Shown here in pieces: positions 8,027 to 16,980 of a DNA stretch of 39,126 bases (the first letter of the stretch is position 1; each line of letters begins with the position of its first letter). The notes below the pieces were generated by a model. That model did not search any database. It was given only the letters and a program-made list of their open reading frames with translations, and had not been told where the DNA came from. A program made the translations under genes and the position numbers. Source of the stretch: Achromobacter pulmonis (GTDB lineage Bacteria; Pseudomonadota; Gammaproteobacteria; Burkholderiales; Burkholderiaceae_B); the NCBI RefSeq assembly GCF_002885955.2, contig NZ_POQS01000004.1:578102-617227 (forward strand). The letters are read 5' to 3'.

Positions 8027-10762
8027 ATGAGCATCCGGCGCTTCTCTTCGCGTACCCATCGGCTGGATGCCAGTTTCCTGATGCAGCATCTGGCCGGTGC
8101 GCGGAGCTACAAGCGCATTGCGGGCTACTTCACCAGCTCGCTGTTCGAAGTGGCTGGCGAGGCGCTGGAGCACATCCCCGAGGTCAAGATCGTCTGCAAT
8201 GTGGACATTCACCCGGACGACCTGAAAGTGGCGCAACTGCGCGAGAGCAAGATGCTCGGCCGCTGGAACGAGCGCGCCCTGGAGGCCGAGGCTCTGCTGA
8301 ACCGCGAACGCTATCGGCGGCTGGACGCGTTCCTCGCCAAGCATGGGCAGGCGGTGCGCATCGCGCCTGACGACATCTGCGGTTTCGTGCATGGCAAGGC
8401 AGGTGTGATTACCCTCGCTGATGGCCGTAAGCTAGGGTTCATCGGGTCGATGAACGAGACGCGAAACGGCTGGCAGCGCCACTACGAAATCCTGTGGGAG
8501 GACGAATCGCCAGAAGGCGTGGCGTGGATCGAGGAAGAATTCGACTTCCTCTGGAACGCCGCCAAGCCCCTTCCGCAGGCCGTGATCCGCGAGGTACATC
8601 GGCGCGGCTATCGGCGAGAGATCGAGTTCGTCGAAATCGACGATGACGAAAATCTTGCCCCTGCGGCGCTGATTGAGTCGCCTCTCTACCGAGAGGGCCA
8701 GCAGTTACAGCCGTGGCAGCAAGGGTTTCTGACCGAATGTCTGCGTCATCAGCGGCTACACGGTACGGTGCGCCTGCTGTTAGCCGACGAAGTAGGGCTG
8801 GGCAAAACGCTGTCGCTGGCGACAGCTGCACTGACGCTCTGCCTGTTATCTGACAAAGACAATGGGCCACGCCGCCCAGTCGTTATCTTTGCCCCGGCCA
8901 CATTGACCGAACAATGGCAGACCGAGATGCTGGACAAGCTGGGCATCCCGACCGCCCGTTGGGATACCGTTGGCAAAGTCTGGCTGGATGCTGACGAGCG
9001 AGTACTGTCGCCCGCCGGGCGCGAGCAAATAGCGCATTGCCCGTTGCGCATCGGCATTGTCTCCACCGGCTTGATGATGCGCGACTCGCTGGAGAAGCAG
9101 CACCTGCTTGGAATGCGCTTCGGTGTCGTGATCTTGGACGAAGCGCACAAAGCCAGAACCCGCCAGGGCTTTGGCAAGGAAGCCGGAACGCCGAACGAAC
9201 TGCTGGCTTTTATGCGTGAGATAGCCGCGCGTGCCGATCATGTGCTGCTGGGCACGGCCACGCCGATCCAGACCAACCCGGCCGATCTATGGGACTTGCT
9301 GGGCATCTTGCACCAAGGCCCAGGCCGTTTCGTGCTCGGCCACGACTTAGCGCCGTGGCACCGACCCGACGAAGTGCTCGACATTCTTGCGGGCCGCATG
9401 GAGGTGGAATCGCTCACCCATGCGTGGGAACTGTTGCGCTCGCCACTTCCGCGCATGGAATCAACCAGTGAGCCTCGTGCCCGACGTTTGTTCTCCGCTA
9501 TCCGGCAAGACTTGGGATTGCAGAACGGGGAGTGGCAAACCAACCGTTCGCTGGCCGATCTGACGGAAGAAACGCGGGAGATTCTGGAGGAGGAACTGGA
9601 ACGCCGTATCACCGGGGCAACACTGTTCCAGCGCGAGAACCCGCTGGTACGTCATGTCGTGCTACGCAAACGCCAGCAGCTTGAAGATGCGGGGCTGCTG
9701 GCGCGTGTGGCCGTGGACGTTCACCCCGAACGCGAGCAAGTCTCGGAACAACGCGCCTTCGACGCCTTGTTTGAAGGCAAGGCGCTGCGCACGTCGGAAG
9801 ACTTCCGGCAGGCTTATGGCGAAGCCCGTGCCTTTGGCAAAGCGCTGGCCAAGCGCGGCAAGGGCAGCGGCTTCATGAAGAACTTGATGGAGCAACGCAT
9901 TTGCTCCAGCATCCACGCGGGCTTGGCGACAGCGCGGCGCTTACTGCAAGGCGGTGCCGAGCACGAGGAAGACGAAGAGCAGGAAGCCGACATCAAGGTC
10001 GAGACAAGCGAGGAAATCGAAGTCCTGCAACGGCTGATTGTCCGGCTGGAGCGGCTGCAAGTCGATCCGAAGATGGAGGCTGTCGTACACTTTCTCGACA
10101 AGGAGAAGTGGCTGGAATTGGGTGTCATCATCTTCAGCCAGTACTACGACACGGCGAAGTGGCTGGCAGATTCGCTGGCGGCGCGCTACCCGGAAGAAGC
10201 GGTCGGCCTGTACGCAGGCGCGGGCCGTAGCCGCCTGTACCAGCGTGGCGACAGCGTGAGCGTCGAGCGCGAAACCTTGAAGCGCATGGTGGCCGAGCAC
10301 CAGATTCGTGTGATGGTGGCCACCGATGCCGCGTGCGAGGGTTTGAATTTGCAGACCTTGGGCACGCTGATCAACGTCGATCTGCCGTGGAACCCCACGC
10401 GGCTCGAACAGCGCATTGGGCGCATCAAACGCTTCGGCCAGCGACGCGAAACCGTGGACATGCTGAACCTGGTGTTCGAGCAGACCGTGGACGAAAAAAT
10501 CTACGAGCGCCTGTCCGAGCGCATGAAGAACCGCTACGACCTCTTTGGTTCGCTGCCGGACACCATCAAGGACGAGTGGATCGACGACATCGAAACACTC
10601 GGCGAGCGCTTGGATGAGTACATCAACGCCCAGAAAACCGCGACTGGCTTCGACTTGCGCTATACCGGCACGATGATGCCGCCGGAAAAGGATTGGCGCG
10701 AATTCACCGAAGTGCTATCGCGGCGTGATCTGGTAACGCTCATGAGTGCCGCATGGGGATAG
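8027..10762 (+). CDS. PLD-like domain fused to SNF2-type DEAH-box helicase
   Basis: A 911-residue protein with two parts. Residues about 1-170 look like a phospholipase-D-type nuclease half: FVHGKAGVI carries the HxK pair (His122, Lys124) and GSMNET follows as the usual downstream element. Only one HKD motif is seen, so the active form would have to dimerise. The rest is a superfamily 2 helicase: ADEVGLGKT (Walker A, about 254-261), DEAH at 371-374, GTATPIQTN (motif III), ATDAACEGLNLQ (motif V) and RIGRIKRFGQ (motif VI, near 800). In DISARM the PLD protein and the SNF2 helicase are separate; here they are one chain. It is the last gene of the operon. The likely role is translocation on and cleavage of unmodified or foreign DNA, which is inferred. 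Confidence 0.9.
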   Translation: MSIRRFSSRTHRLDASFLMQHLAGARSYKRIAGYFTSSLFEVAGEALEHIPEVKIVCNVDIHPDDLKVAQLRESKMLGRWNERALEAEALLNRERYRRLDAFLAKHGQAVRIAPDDICGFVHGKAGVITLADGRKLGFIGSMNETRNGWQRHYEILWEDESPEGVAWIEEEFDFLWNAAKPLPQAVIREVHRRGYRREIEFVEIDDDENLAPAALIESPLYREGQQLQPWQQGFLTECLRHQRLHGTVRLLLADEVGLGKTLSLATAALTLCLLSDKDNGPRRPVVIFAPATLTEQWQTEMLDKLGIPTARWDTVGKVWLDADERVLSPAGREQIAHCPLRIGIVSTGLMMRDSLEKQHLLGMRFGVVILDEAHKARTRQGFGKEAGTPNELLAFMREIAARADHVLLGTATPIQTNPADLWDLLGILHQGPGRFVLGHDLAPWHRPDEVLDILAGRMEVESLTHAWELLRSPLPRMESTSEPRARRLFSAIRQDLGLQNGEWQTNRSLADLTEETREILEEELERRITGATLFQRENPLVRHVVLRKRQQLEDAGLLARVAVDVHPEREQVSEQRAFDALFEGKALRTSEDFRQAYGEARAFGKALAKRGKGSGFMKNLMEQRICSSIHAGLATARRLLQGGAEHEEDEEQEADIKVETSEEIEVLQRLIVRLERLQVDPKMEAVVHFLDKEKWLELGVIIFSQYYDTAKWLADSLAARYPEEAVGLYAGAGRSRLYQRGDSVSVERETLKRMVAEHQIRVMVATDAACEGLNLQTLGTLINVDLPWNPTRLEQRIGRIKRFGQRRETVDMLNLVFEQTVDEKIYERLSERMKNRYDLFGSLPDTIKDEWIDDIETLGERLDEYINAQKTATGFDLRYTGTMMPPEKDWREFTEVLSRRDLVTLMSAAWG

Positions 10763-11049
10763 CTCTCATCGTCAAGCATTGAGCTTCAAACGCTTACAGA
10801 GATTCGCCTCAGAGGCCCCGGCTGTCTACCGTACTGGGGGAAGTCCACACTGGGAGTCTGTTAGGTACGGGAAAACAGGGTAACCAGCGAACAATTACCC
10901 TATTTATCCCATCATTTACCCCATTTCCAGGTCCAGCCTTCGGCAAAAGGCAAACGGCAAGGGAACGGCACTCAAGGGACAACGGCCCTATCCAGAAAAG
11001 GAAAAGGCCGCCCTGTCCATTGGTTCTGCAACACCCAGCCAACTCTTCC
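10763..11049. other. Non-coding gap between defence operon and integrase, with TTACCC-type repeats
   Basis: This 287-base stretch lies between two convergent genes and has no credible reading frame. It holds closely spaced related repeats TTACCC (10895-10900), TTATCCC (10904-10910) and TTTACCCC (10915-10922), and an inverted copy GGGTAA at 10878-10883. They resemble the TACCCCC repeats found on the other side of the integrase gene and could be recombinase arm sites. I saw no convincing terminator for the defence operon. Confidence 0.45.
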
Positions 11050-12261
11050 CTATGCCGTGCCGCTGCCCTCCGCAGCACTCAGGTAGTCCGCCCAGTCCTG
11101 CAACAGCGTCCTTCTCTGATCCAGCAGCAACGCCTTGTTGTACGTCGCCCGCACCTTGTTGCTTTCCACGTGGGCAAGTTGCCGTTCAATCGCATCGGGC
11201 CTGTACCCGTTCTCATTGGCCCAAGTCGAAAAGGTCGTCCGCCAGCAATGCGGCGTCGTGCCCCGGCCCAGGTTCATGTCGCGCATCGCGTAGGTCAGCC
11301 GGTTGGGCGTAGTGAAGCCCTTGCCACTACGGTGTGGGAACAGATAGCGGCCACCGCCCGTGATGCACTGCAAATCCTTCAGCACTGCTACGGCCTGCGT
11401 GGACAACGGGCTGACATGGTCACGCCGCGCTTTCATCTTCGCCGCAGGCCGACGCCACAGAGCATCCTCAAAGTCGAACTCGTCCCACTCGGCATCCGCC
11501 GCTTCCCCTGGACGGCAAGCCGTCAGAGCAATCAACCGCAGACACAGCGAGGTTTCCGGATAGCCCCGGTAGCCGCGCAACTCCTGATAGAACTTCTGGA
11601 TTTGCTCTCGCGTCATCGCCGCCTTGCTCTCGCTGAACGGCACGCGTAGCAGCCCGCGCAGGCTGGGAATTGGATTTGCCTCGACCAGACCCCGCACCAC
11701 CGCGAATTCGAAGATGGCTGAAAGATCGCCTTTGACATGGATGGCCGCCCACGCGCCGTGGGCCTTGCACTCCTCCAGCAGCGGGCGGATTTGCTTCACG
11801 CCTATGTCGCTCATCGGCATCCCATCGAACTTGGGCGACAGGTACTTCCTGATGCGGGATTCTTTCGTGCGGTAGGAGCTGAGCGCGAAGACCGGTCTGA
11901 TCTCCGCCAAGTAAGCCTTCGCCACCTTGGCGAACGAGCTTTCACGAGCGCGCTTGCGCTCCTCCAGCGCCTCCAGGTTGCGCTGCTTGGCCTGCCGCCG
12001 CTCATGGGCAGGATGGATGCCTTGCTTGACCAAGGCGCGCGCCTTCTCGCGGGCTGCACGCGCCTCCGCAAGGCTTACTTGAGGAAAGCCGCCAATGGCA
12101 AAGAGGTTCTCCTTGCCTTGCAGGCGGTACTTCCACCGCCAGAGCTTGCCGCCGGTAGGTTTGACCAGCAGGAACAAGCCCCCGCCGTCTGATAGTTTCC
12201 AATCTCGATCAGTCGATTTGGCCGACCTGACCTTGAGGTCGGTGAGTAGGTTTTCGGGCAT
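11050..12261 (-). CDS. Tyrosine recombinase / P4-type island integrase
   Basis: A 403-residue integrase of the P4 family that inserts and excises genomic islands. The N-terminal DUF4102-type arm-binding domain shows LSDGGGLFLLVKPTGGKLWR (about residues 23-42) and GGFPQVSLAEARAAR. The catalytic domain keeps the full set: the first Arg in TACRPGEAADAEW, the HCWR box (His and second Arg), LAHVE (His) and the TYNKA tyrosine. The protein looks complete and active. Its 5' end points to the right end of the island, next to ychF, as is usual for this family, in which the attachment site lies upstream of the integrase start. Three GGGGGTA repeats precede the gene. No tRNA gene is seen beside it, unlike most relatives. 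Confidence 0.93.
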   Translation of the reverse strand: MPENLLTDLKVRSAKSTDRDWKLSDGGGLFLLVKPTGGKLWRWKYRLQGKENLFAIGGFPQVSLAEARAAREKARALVKQGIHPAHERRQAKQRNLEALEERKRARESSFAKVAKAYLAEIRPVFALSSYRTKESRIRKYLSPKFDGMPMSDIGVKQIRPLLEECKAHGAWAAIHVKGDLSAIFEFAVVRGLVEANPIPSLRGLLRVPFSESKAAMTREQIQKFYQELRGYRGYPETSLCLRLIALTACRPGEAADAEWDEFDFEDALWRRPAAKMKARRDHVSPLSTQAVAVLKDLQCITGGGRYLFPHRSGKGFTTPNRLTYAMRDMNLGRGTTPHCWRTTFSTWANENGYRPDAIERQLAHVESNKVRATYNKALLLDQRRTLLQDWADYLSAAEGSGTA

Positions 12262-12286
12262 CGTTGGACTCCACTGCGGGGAGATG

Positions 12287-12327
12287 TACCCCCACGGTTG
12301 AACACGAGTACCCCCAACGCTACCCCC
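12287..12327 (-). repeat. Three TACCCCC direct repeats upstream of the integrase
   Basis: The heptamer TACCCCC occurs at 12287-12293, 12309-12315 and 12321-12327 (GGGGGTA on the integrase strand), 26 bases and more upstream of the integrase ATG. Repeats in this place are typical of arm-type binding sites for integrase or excisionase, or of an integrase operator. The function is inferred. Confidence 0.5.
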
Positions 12328-12387
12328 GAATTTCCTGGACTTCGATGAACAATAGGAACGCTCAATAGACCGTATTGTTTACGCAAC

Positions 12388-12404
12388 CCATTGATTTCAA
12401 ATGG
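12388..12404. other. Candidate attachment core at the island's right end
   Basis: CCATT GATTTCA AATGG is an inverted repeat with 5-base arms and a 7-base spacer, the layout of a tyrosine recombinase core site. It lies between the integrase start and the 3' end of ychF, where the island should end. The left-end copy is outside the window, so it cannot be confirmed here. Confidence 0.25.
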
Positions 12405-12457
12405 AGCAACCTGTCCACCAAGCGCTACTGAGCGCCATCGAGATCCAGCGAAATTCG

Positions 12458-13549
12458 TCAGACGTTAAACAAGAAATTCATCACATCCCCATCCTGGACG
12501 ATGTATTCCTTGCCTTCCGCGCGCATCTTGCCCGCTTCCTTGGCGCCCTGCTCGCCCTTGTAGGCGATGTAGTCTTCATACGAAATCGTCTGGGCGCGGA
12601 TGAAGCCGCGTTCGAAGTCCGTGTGGATGACGCCGGCGGCCTGGGGCGCGGTGGCGCCGATCGGCACGGTCCAGGCGCGCACTTCCTTCACGCCGGCGGT
12701 GAAGTAGGTTTGCAGGCCCAGCAGCTTGAAGGCGGCGCGGATGAGGCGGTTCAGGCCCGGTTCTTCCATGCCCATGTCGGACAGGAAGGCCTGGCGATCG
12801 GCGTCGTCGAGGTCGACGATTTCGGACTCGATGGCGGCGCAGATGGCGACCACGGGCGCGTTGCGCGCGGCGGCGAATTCGGTCAGGCGGTCGAGCAGCG
12901 GGTTGTTCTCGAAGCCGTCGTCGGCGACGTTGCCCACGTACATGGCGCGCTTGGCGGTGATGAAGCAGAGCTGGGCGATGTCGGCCTTTTCTTCGGTGGA
13001 CAGGTCGAGCGCGCGGATGGGCTTGGCTTCGTTCAGCTGGGCCACGCACTTTTCCAGCACGGCGACGATGCGCTGCGATTCCTTGTCGCCGGAGCGGGCG
13101 GTCTTCTGGTGGCGCTGCAGGGCCTTTTCGGCGGTCTGCAGGTCGGCCAGGGCCAGTTCGGTTTCGATGACTTCGATGTCGGCGATGGGGTCGACCTTGC
13201 CGGCGACGTGGATCACGTTGGGATCTTCGAAGCAGCGCACGACGTTGACGATGGCGTCGGTTTCGCGGATGTGCGAGAGGAACTGGTTGCCCAGGCCTTC
13301 GCCCTTGCTGGCGCCGGCGACCAGGCCGGCGATGTCGACGAATTCGACGGTGGCCGACAGGATGCGCTCGGGCTTGACGATTTCAGCCAGCTTCTGCAGG
13401 CGCGGATCCGGCACTTCCACCACGCCGACGTTGGGCTCGATGGTGCAGAACGGGTAGTTCTCGGCGGCGATGCCGGCGCGGGTCAGAGCGTTGAAGAGTG
13501 TCGATTTGCCGACGTTGGGCAGGCCGACGATGCCGCATTGCAGAGCCAT
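12458..13549 (-). CDS. ychF: Redox-regulated ATPase YchF (Obg-related)
   Basis: A 363-residue P-loop protein, the normal length for YchF, a universally conserved Obg-family NTPase that prefers ATP and binds ribosomes. The N-terminus has [18 protein letters not shown] (G1), [18 protein letters not shown] (G3 region), a coiled-coil insertion around residues 130-200, and a C-terminal TGS domain with the typical ending [16 protein letters not shown]. It is the first core gene right of the island. AGGAT just upstream of the ATG serves as ribosome site. Its intact 3' end lies about 50 bases from the candidate attachment core, so insertion of the island did not damage it. Confidence 0.97.
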   Translation of the reverse strand: MALQCGIVGLPNVGKSTLFNALTRAGIAAENYPFCTIEPNVGVVEVPDPRLQKLAEIVKPERILSATVEFVDIAGLVAGASKGEGLGNQFLSHIRETDAIVNVVRCFEDPNVIHVAGKVDPIADIEVIETELALADLQTAEKALQRHQKTARSGDKESQRIVAVLEKCVAQLNEAKPIRALDLSTEEKADIAQLCFITAKRAMYVGNVADDGFENNPLLDRLTEFAAARNAPVVAICAAIESEIVDLDDADRQAFLSDMGMEEPGLNRLIRAAFKLLGLQTYFTAGVKEVRAWTVPIGATAPQAAGVIHTDFERGFIRAQTISYEDYIAYKGEQGAKEAGKMRAEGKEYIVQDGDVMNFLFNV

Positions 13550-13600
13550 GGGAATCCTGTGTGAGTACGGTATTGATCGTTAACGTTCTAGTTTACCCCG

Positions 13601-14377
13601 TCAGCTTGCCGCCGCCGGGAGCCAGCGCATGATGAGCCAGATCATCAAAATGGGGCCGGCATTGAAGACCGAGTGCAGCAGGATGGCCGCGCCGATGCCG
13701 CGGCGCACGCGCATCCAGCCCAGCACCAGGCCGGTCAGCCATTGCGGCAGCACCAGCAGGGGCAGCAGCCAGTACGGCGTCTTGGCGTAGACGAAGTTGG
13801 TCAGGTGCACGGCCGCGAAGCTCAGCGCGACCAGGTGGAACACCAGGCCGAAGTGCTTCAGGTAGTAGCGCCGCCAGGTGGTGTCCCAGCCCGCGATCAG
13901 CCCGGGCCGGCGCCGCAGGCTCCAGGCCGCCAGGATCAGGAAGGCGGCGCACAAGAGGCCGGTCCAGACCTTGGGGCCCCACAGCACGACGGGCAGCATG
14001 GCGGGAACCAGCCACAAGGCCTGTTTCGGGCGGCGCAGGCCGTAGCGGAACAGCATTTCCTCGACCAGCGGCGCCCACAGGATGGCGGTGAGCCAGGGGA
14101 TGTTGGCCGGGTCGAGGCGATGGGTCACGCCGCCCAGGCCGGCCGCCGTGACGGCCAGCGGCCCCAGCGCGAAGAGGTTCACGGCCCACAGCAGCGCGGC
14201 CCAGGCCAGCAGCCTGCCGGGCGTGATGCCAGGCAGCCAGTCCGCCGCCAGCCCGCTGGCCGCCGCGCGCCCGGGCAGGCGCGACACCGGCTGCGGATGG
14301 CGCAGGAAGCGCCAGAAGTCCGCGACTTCGCTGCGAAAGCGCATGCTTTTTGCGCGCGGCGCGCCAGAGCGGGCCAT
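13601..14377 (-). CDS. CPBP family intramembrane glutamic protease (CAAX-like)
   Basis: A 258-residue membrane protein of the CAAX-protease and bacteriocin-processing (CPBP, ABI) family. All three signature motifs are present: EEMLFR (Glu106, Glu107, Arg111), FAAVH (Phe187, His191) and HSVFN (His235, Asn239). Six or so hydrophobic segments cover residues 55-250. The ATG at 14377 overlaps the pth stop (TGATG arrangement), so the two genes are translationally coupled; an internal ATG at residue 12 is a possible later start. Substrates of chromosomal CPBP proteases in Gram-negatives are mostly unknown. The convergent spacing to ychF is 51 bases and probably carries the ychF promoter. Confidence 0.85.
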   Translation of the reverse strand: MARSGAPRAKSMRFRSEVADFWRFLRHPQPVSRLPGRAAASGLAADWLPGITPGRLLAWAALLWAVNLFALGPLAVTAAGLGGVTHRLDPANIPWLTAILWAPLVEEMLFRYGLRRPKQALWLVPAMLPVVLWGPKVWTGLLCAAFLILAAWSLRRRPGLIAGWDTTWRRYYLKHFGLVFHLVALSFAAVHLTNFVYAKTPYWLLPLLVLPQWLTGLVLGWMRVRRGIGAAILLHSVFNAGPILMIWLIMRWLPAAAS

Positions 14378-14973
14378 CAGGCGTCGTTGCCGCTGTGAAG
14401 CTGGCGCGTGGCCAGCGGGAAGTCGCCGGCCAGCATGGCCGGCACCACGGCGCGGCAGCGGTCGATGACGGCTTCGATCTGTGTCTGTTCTTCGCGGCGC
14501 GGAGGATGCAGGACGAAGTCCGCGACCTGCTGCGCCAGGCCGAGCGTGCGCGGATGGCCGATGCCGATGCGCAGGCGCCAGAAATTGGGGCTGCCCAGCG
14601 CGGCCTGGATGTCTTTCAGGCCGTTGTGGCCGGCGTGGCCGCCTCCCTGCTTCAGTTTCACCTGGCCGGGCATGAGGTCGAGTTCGTCGTGCAGCACCAG
14701 CACCTGTTCCGGCGTCAGCTTGTAGAAGCGGGCCAGCGCGCCCACGGCCTGGCCGGAGCGGTTCATGTAGGTGTTGGGCTTGAGCAGCAGCACGTTGTCG
14801 GCGCCCAGCCTGGCCTTGGCCACCATGCCGAAGAAGGACTTCTCCAGCGCGAAGCTCGCGCGCAGATCGTCCGCCAGATGGTCGGCGAGCCAGAAGCCGG
14901 CGTTGTGCCGGGTGGTTTCGTATTCGGGACCGGGATTACCCAATCCCACGATGAGGCGTATGGGAGTAGACAT
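14377..14973 (-). CDS. pth: Peptidyl-tRNA hydrolase
   Basis: A 198-residue enzyme that releases tRNA from peptidyl-tRNA dropped by stalled ribosomes. It shows [19 protein letters not shown] with the catalytic histidine, [10 protein letters not shown], and HDELDL with the catalytic aspartate; length is usual. The frame stays open up to 15033, but that longer start would lie inside the rplY terminator hairpin, and the family begins just before the [11 protein letters not shown] strand, so I chose the ATG at 14973. The gene therefore probably has its own promoter close to or within the terminator region. Its stop overlaps the start of the CPBP protease gene. Confidence 0.96.
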   Translation of the reverse strand: MSTPIRLIVGLGNPGPEYETTRHNAGFWLADHLADDLRASFALEKSFFGMVAKARLGADNVLLLKPNTYMNRSGQAVGALARFYKLTPEQVLVLHDELDLMPGQVKLKQGGGHAGHNGLKDIQAALGSPNFWRLRIGIGHPRTLGLAQQVADFVLHPPRREEQTQIEAVIDRCRAVVPAMLAGDFPLATRQLHSGNDA

Positions 14974-14991
14974 GATGGGGGTGTTTAAACC

Positions 14992-15028
14992 AAAAAACCC
15001 TGCGCATGCAAATGCACACGCAGGGTTT
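14992..15028 (-). terminator. Intrinsic terminator after rplY
   Basis: AAACCCTGCG (14995-15004) and CGCAGGGTTT (15019-15028) form a 10-base-pair perfect stem with a 14-base loop. On the minus strand the stem is followed by further T residues. It ends the rplY transcript about 40 bases after the stop codon and separates it from pth. Confidence 0.85.
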
Positions 15029-15069
15029 CGCACGCAAACCGGCTGCGGGCCTGTGGGCCCGCGGCGGGC

Positions 15070-15690
15070 TTAGGCGGCCGGGGCTTCGGCTTCGCCGCCT
15101 TCTTCGGCAGCGGCAGCGCCGCCGGCCTTGACCACGGCCGAGGCGATCAGCGGGTTGGCGTCGCCGCCGTGGGCGACGTAGGTCACGCCCTTGGGCAGCT
15201 TGATGTCGGCCAGGTGGACCGACGCGCCGGGCAGCAGGTCCTTCAGGTCGACTTCGATGAACTGGGGCAGCGCGGCCGGCAGGCAGGTCACTTCCAGTTC
15301 GGTCAGGACGTGGCTGACGATGGCGCCGCCCAGCTTCACGGCCGGCGAGACTTCAGCGTTGATGAAGTGGAACGGGACCTTGGTGTGCAGGGCCTGGTTG
15401 GCGTCCACGCGCTGGAAGTCCACGTGCAGGACTTGCGGCTTGTAGGCGTGCCATTGAACCGAACGCAGCAGGACTTGTTCTTCCTTGGCCGCGCCTTCCA
15501 GCGCCATTTGCAGGATCGACGCGTGGAATTCTTCCTTGCGCAGGGCGTGGTAGATCTCGTTGTGGTCGAGTTCGATGTTCAGCGGGGCAGCCGTACCGCC
15601 ATAAACGATGGCGGGAACGCGGCCCGCGCGGCGCAGGCGGCGGCTCGCACTCGAACCCTGGACGCTACGCGCAGTGGCATTGAATTTCAT
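15070..15690 (-). CDS. rplY: Ribosomal protein bL25, long CTC type
   Basis: A 206-residue 5S rRNA-binding protein of the 50S subunit. The N-terminal L25 domain begins [20 protein letters not shown] and is followed by the C-terminal TL5/CTC domain (about residues 95-185, with [20 protein letters not shown]). The tail after 185 is Ala- and Glu-rich. The open frame reaches 15750, but the conserved start is the ATG at 15690, preceded by a GGAG ribosome site. It follows prs in the same direction with a 118-base gap that holds three hairpins, and it is ended by a strong terminator. The prs-rplY-pth order is typical of the group. Confidence 0.96.
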   Translation of the reverse strand: MKFNATARSVQGSSASRRLRRAGRVPAIVYGGTAAPLNIELDHNEIYHALRKEEFHASILQMALEGAAKEEQVLLRSVQWHAYKPQVLHVDFQRVDANQALHTKVPFHFINAEVSPAVKLGGAIVSHVLTELEVTCLPAALPQFIEVDLKDLLPGASVHLADIKLPKGVTYVAHGGDANPLIASAVVKAGGAAAAEEGGEAEAPAA

Positions 15691-15710
15691 GGAAAACTCC
15701 AAAAACAATA

Positions 15711-15797
15711 AATGGCGAAGAGGCTTCGCCGTTAAATTCACGGCGCGCAAAACGCGCGCCGTGTCGATTGCGTCTTGCCGCGACCAGCAAGACGCAA
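15711..15797 (-). promoter_or_regulatory. Three perfect-stem hairpins in the prs-rplY gap, possible rplY leader
   Basis: Read in the minus direction the gap holds a 10-pair hairpin (15768-15777 with 15788-15797), a 10-pair GC hairpin (15739-15748 with 15754-15763) and a 7-pair hairpin (15714-15720 with 15724-15730). The last is followed by ATTTATTGTTTTT and then the rplY ribosome site. The structures are plain from sequence; a role as an attenuating leader or as an RNA-stability element is inference. Confidence 0.5.
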
Positions 15798-15808
15798 AAA
15801 AGGGGTGC

Positions 15809-16759
15809 TTAGTCGACGAACAGCGAGCTGACCGATTCCGCGTTGGAAATGCGCAGGATGGTCTCGCCCAGCAGCGCGGCGCACGACAGCTGGCGGATCT
15901 TGCCGCTGGCCTGGCCTTGTTCGGACAGCGGGATGGTGTCGGTGACGACCAGTTCGTCCAGTTCCGACGCTTCGATGCGGTCGATGGCGCCGCCCGACAG
16001 CACGGGGTGCGTGCAATAGGCGTAGACGGCGCCGGCGCCGCGGTCCTTCAGGGCCTGGGCCGCCTTGCACAGCGTGCCGGCGGTGTCGACCATGTCGTCC
16101 ATGATGATGCAGGTGCGGCCGTCGACTTCACCGATGATGTTCATCACTTCGGACACGTTGGCGCGCGGACGGCGCTTGTCGATGATGGCCAGGTCGGCTT
16201 CGAGCTGCTTGGCCAGCGCGCGGGCCCGCACCACGCCGCCGATGTCCGGGGACACGACGACCAGGTTCGAGAAGTTGCGGCGCCAGATGTCGCCCAGCAG
16301 GATCGGGCCCGCGTAGATGTTGTCCACGGGGATGTCGAAGAAGCCCTGGATCTGGTCGGCGTGCAGGTCCATGGTCAGCACGCGGTCGACGCCGGCCACT
16401 TGCAGCATGTTGGCCACGACCTTGGCCGAGATGGCCACGCGCGCCGAGCGCGGGCGGCGGTCCTGGCGGGCATAGCCGAAATAGGGAATCGCGGCGGTGA
16501 TGCGGCCGGCGGAAGCGCGGCGCAGCGCATCGACCATCACCATGATTTCCATCAGGTTGTCATTGGTAGGGGCACAGGTGGGCTGCAGGACGAAGACGTC
16601 CTTGCCGCGCACGTTCTCGTTGATCTCGACCATCACCTCGCCGTCCGAGAAGCGACCGACGGTCATCTTGCCCAGGGACATATCGAGATGGTTGACTACG
16701 TCCACGGCCAGCCGCGTATTGGCGGTGCCCGTGAAAATCATGAAGCTATCGTTTGCCAT
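15809..16759 (-). CDS. prs: Ribose-phosphate pyrophosphokinase (PRPP synthetase)
   Basis: A 316-residue class I enzyme that makes PRPP from ribose 5-phosphate and ATP for nucleotide, histidine and NAD synthesis. It shows the ATP-binding region [16 protein letters not shown], the [11 protein letters not shown] flexible loop, [14 protein letters not shown], and the PRPP-binding loop [14 protein letters not shown]. Length is normal. The start at 16759 gives the expected [18 protein letters not shown] beginning. It lies downstream of tRNA-Gln, separated by a terminator-like hairpin, so it probably has its own promoter in the gap 16760-16833. Confidence 0.97.
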   Translation of the reverse strand: MANDSFMIFTGTANTRLAVDVVNHLDMSLGKMTVGRFSDGEVMVEINENVRGKDVFVLQPTCAPTNDNLMEIMVMVDALRRASAGRITAAIPYFGYARQDRRPRSARVAISAKVVANMLQVAGVDRVLTMDLHADQIQGFFDIPVDNIYAGPILLGDIWRRNFSNLVVVSPDIGGVVRARALAKQLEADLAIIDKRRPRANVSEVMNIIGEVDGRTCIIMDDMVDTAGTLCKAAQALKDRGAGAVYAYCTHPVLSGGAIDRIEASELDELVVTDTIPLSEQGQASGKIRQLSCAALLGETILRISNAESVSSLFVD

Positions 16760-16831
16760 GATGGATGATGCGATGGTCGTTTAAGACACTGACGAGTGAT
16801 GCGGGGTGATATGGAACACCAGCCGATCCGG

Positions 16832-16888
16832 AAAATAAAAAAGCTGCTGAACCAGGGCCAGTGTCTTACGGGCTTGTTCAACAGCTTT
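16832..16888 (-). terminator. Intrinsic terminator after tRNA-Gln
   Basis: AAAGCTGTTGAAC (16888-16876 on the minus strand) pairs with GTTCAGCAGCTTT (16852-16840), one mismatch, around a 23-base loop. It is followed by a T-rich run, TTTATTTT. It closes the ispE-tRNA-Gln transcript before prs. Confidence 0.7.
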
Positions 16889-16902
16889 GTTATGTATTCG
16901 GT

Positions 16903-16979
16903 TGGCTGGGGAGGAAGGATTCGAACCTTCGCATGCCGGAATCAAAATCCGGTGCCTTAACCAGCTTGGCGACTCCCCA
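16903..16979 (-). tRNA. tRNA-Gln (anticodon TTG)
   Basis: A complete cloverleaf on the minus strand. The acceptor arms TGGGGAG and CTCCCCA pair, the anticodon stem CCGGA/TCCGG encloses the loop TTTTGAT with anticodon TTG, the T arm reads AAGGTTCGAATCCTT, and the discriminator G is followed by an encoded CCA (16905-16903). Its 5' end is one base after the ispE stop codon, so it is most likely cut out of the ispE transcript by RNase P. Confidence 0.96.
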
Positions 16980-16980
16980 A

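Noticed and set aside
14974..15033. N-terminal extension of pth
   Set aside because: It lies within the rplY terminator and adds residues not seen in the family.
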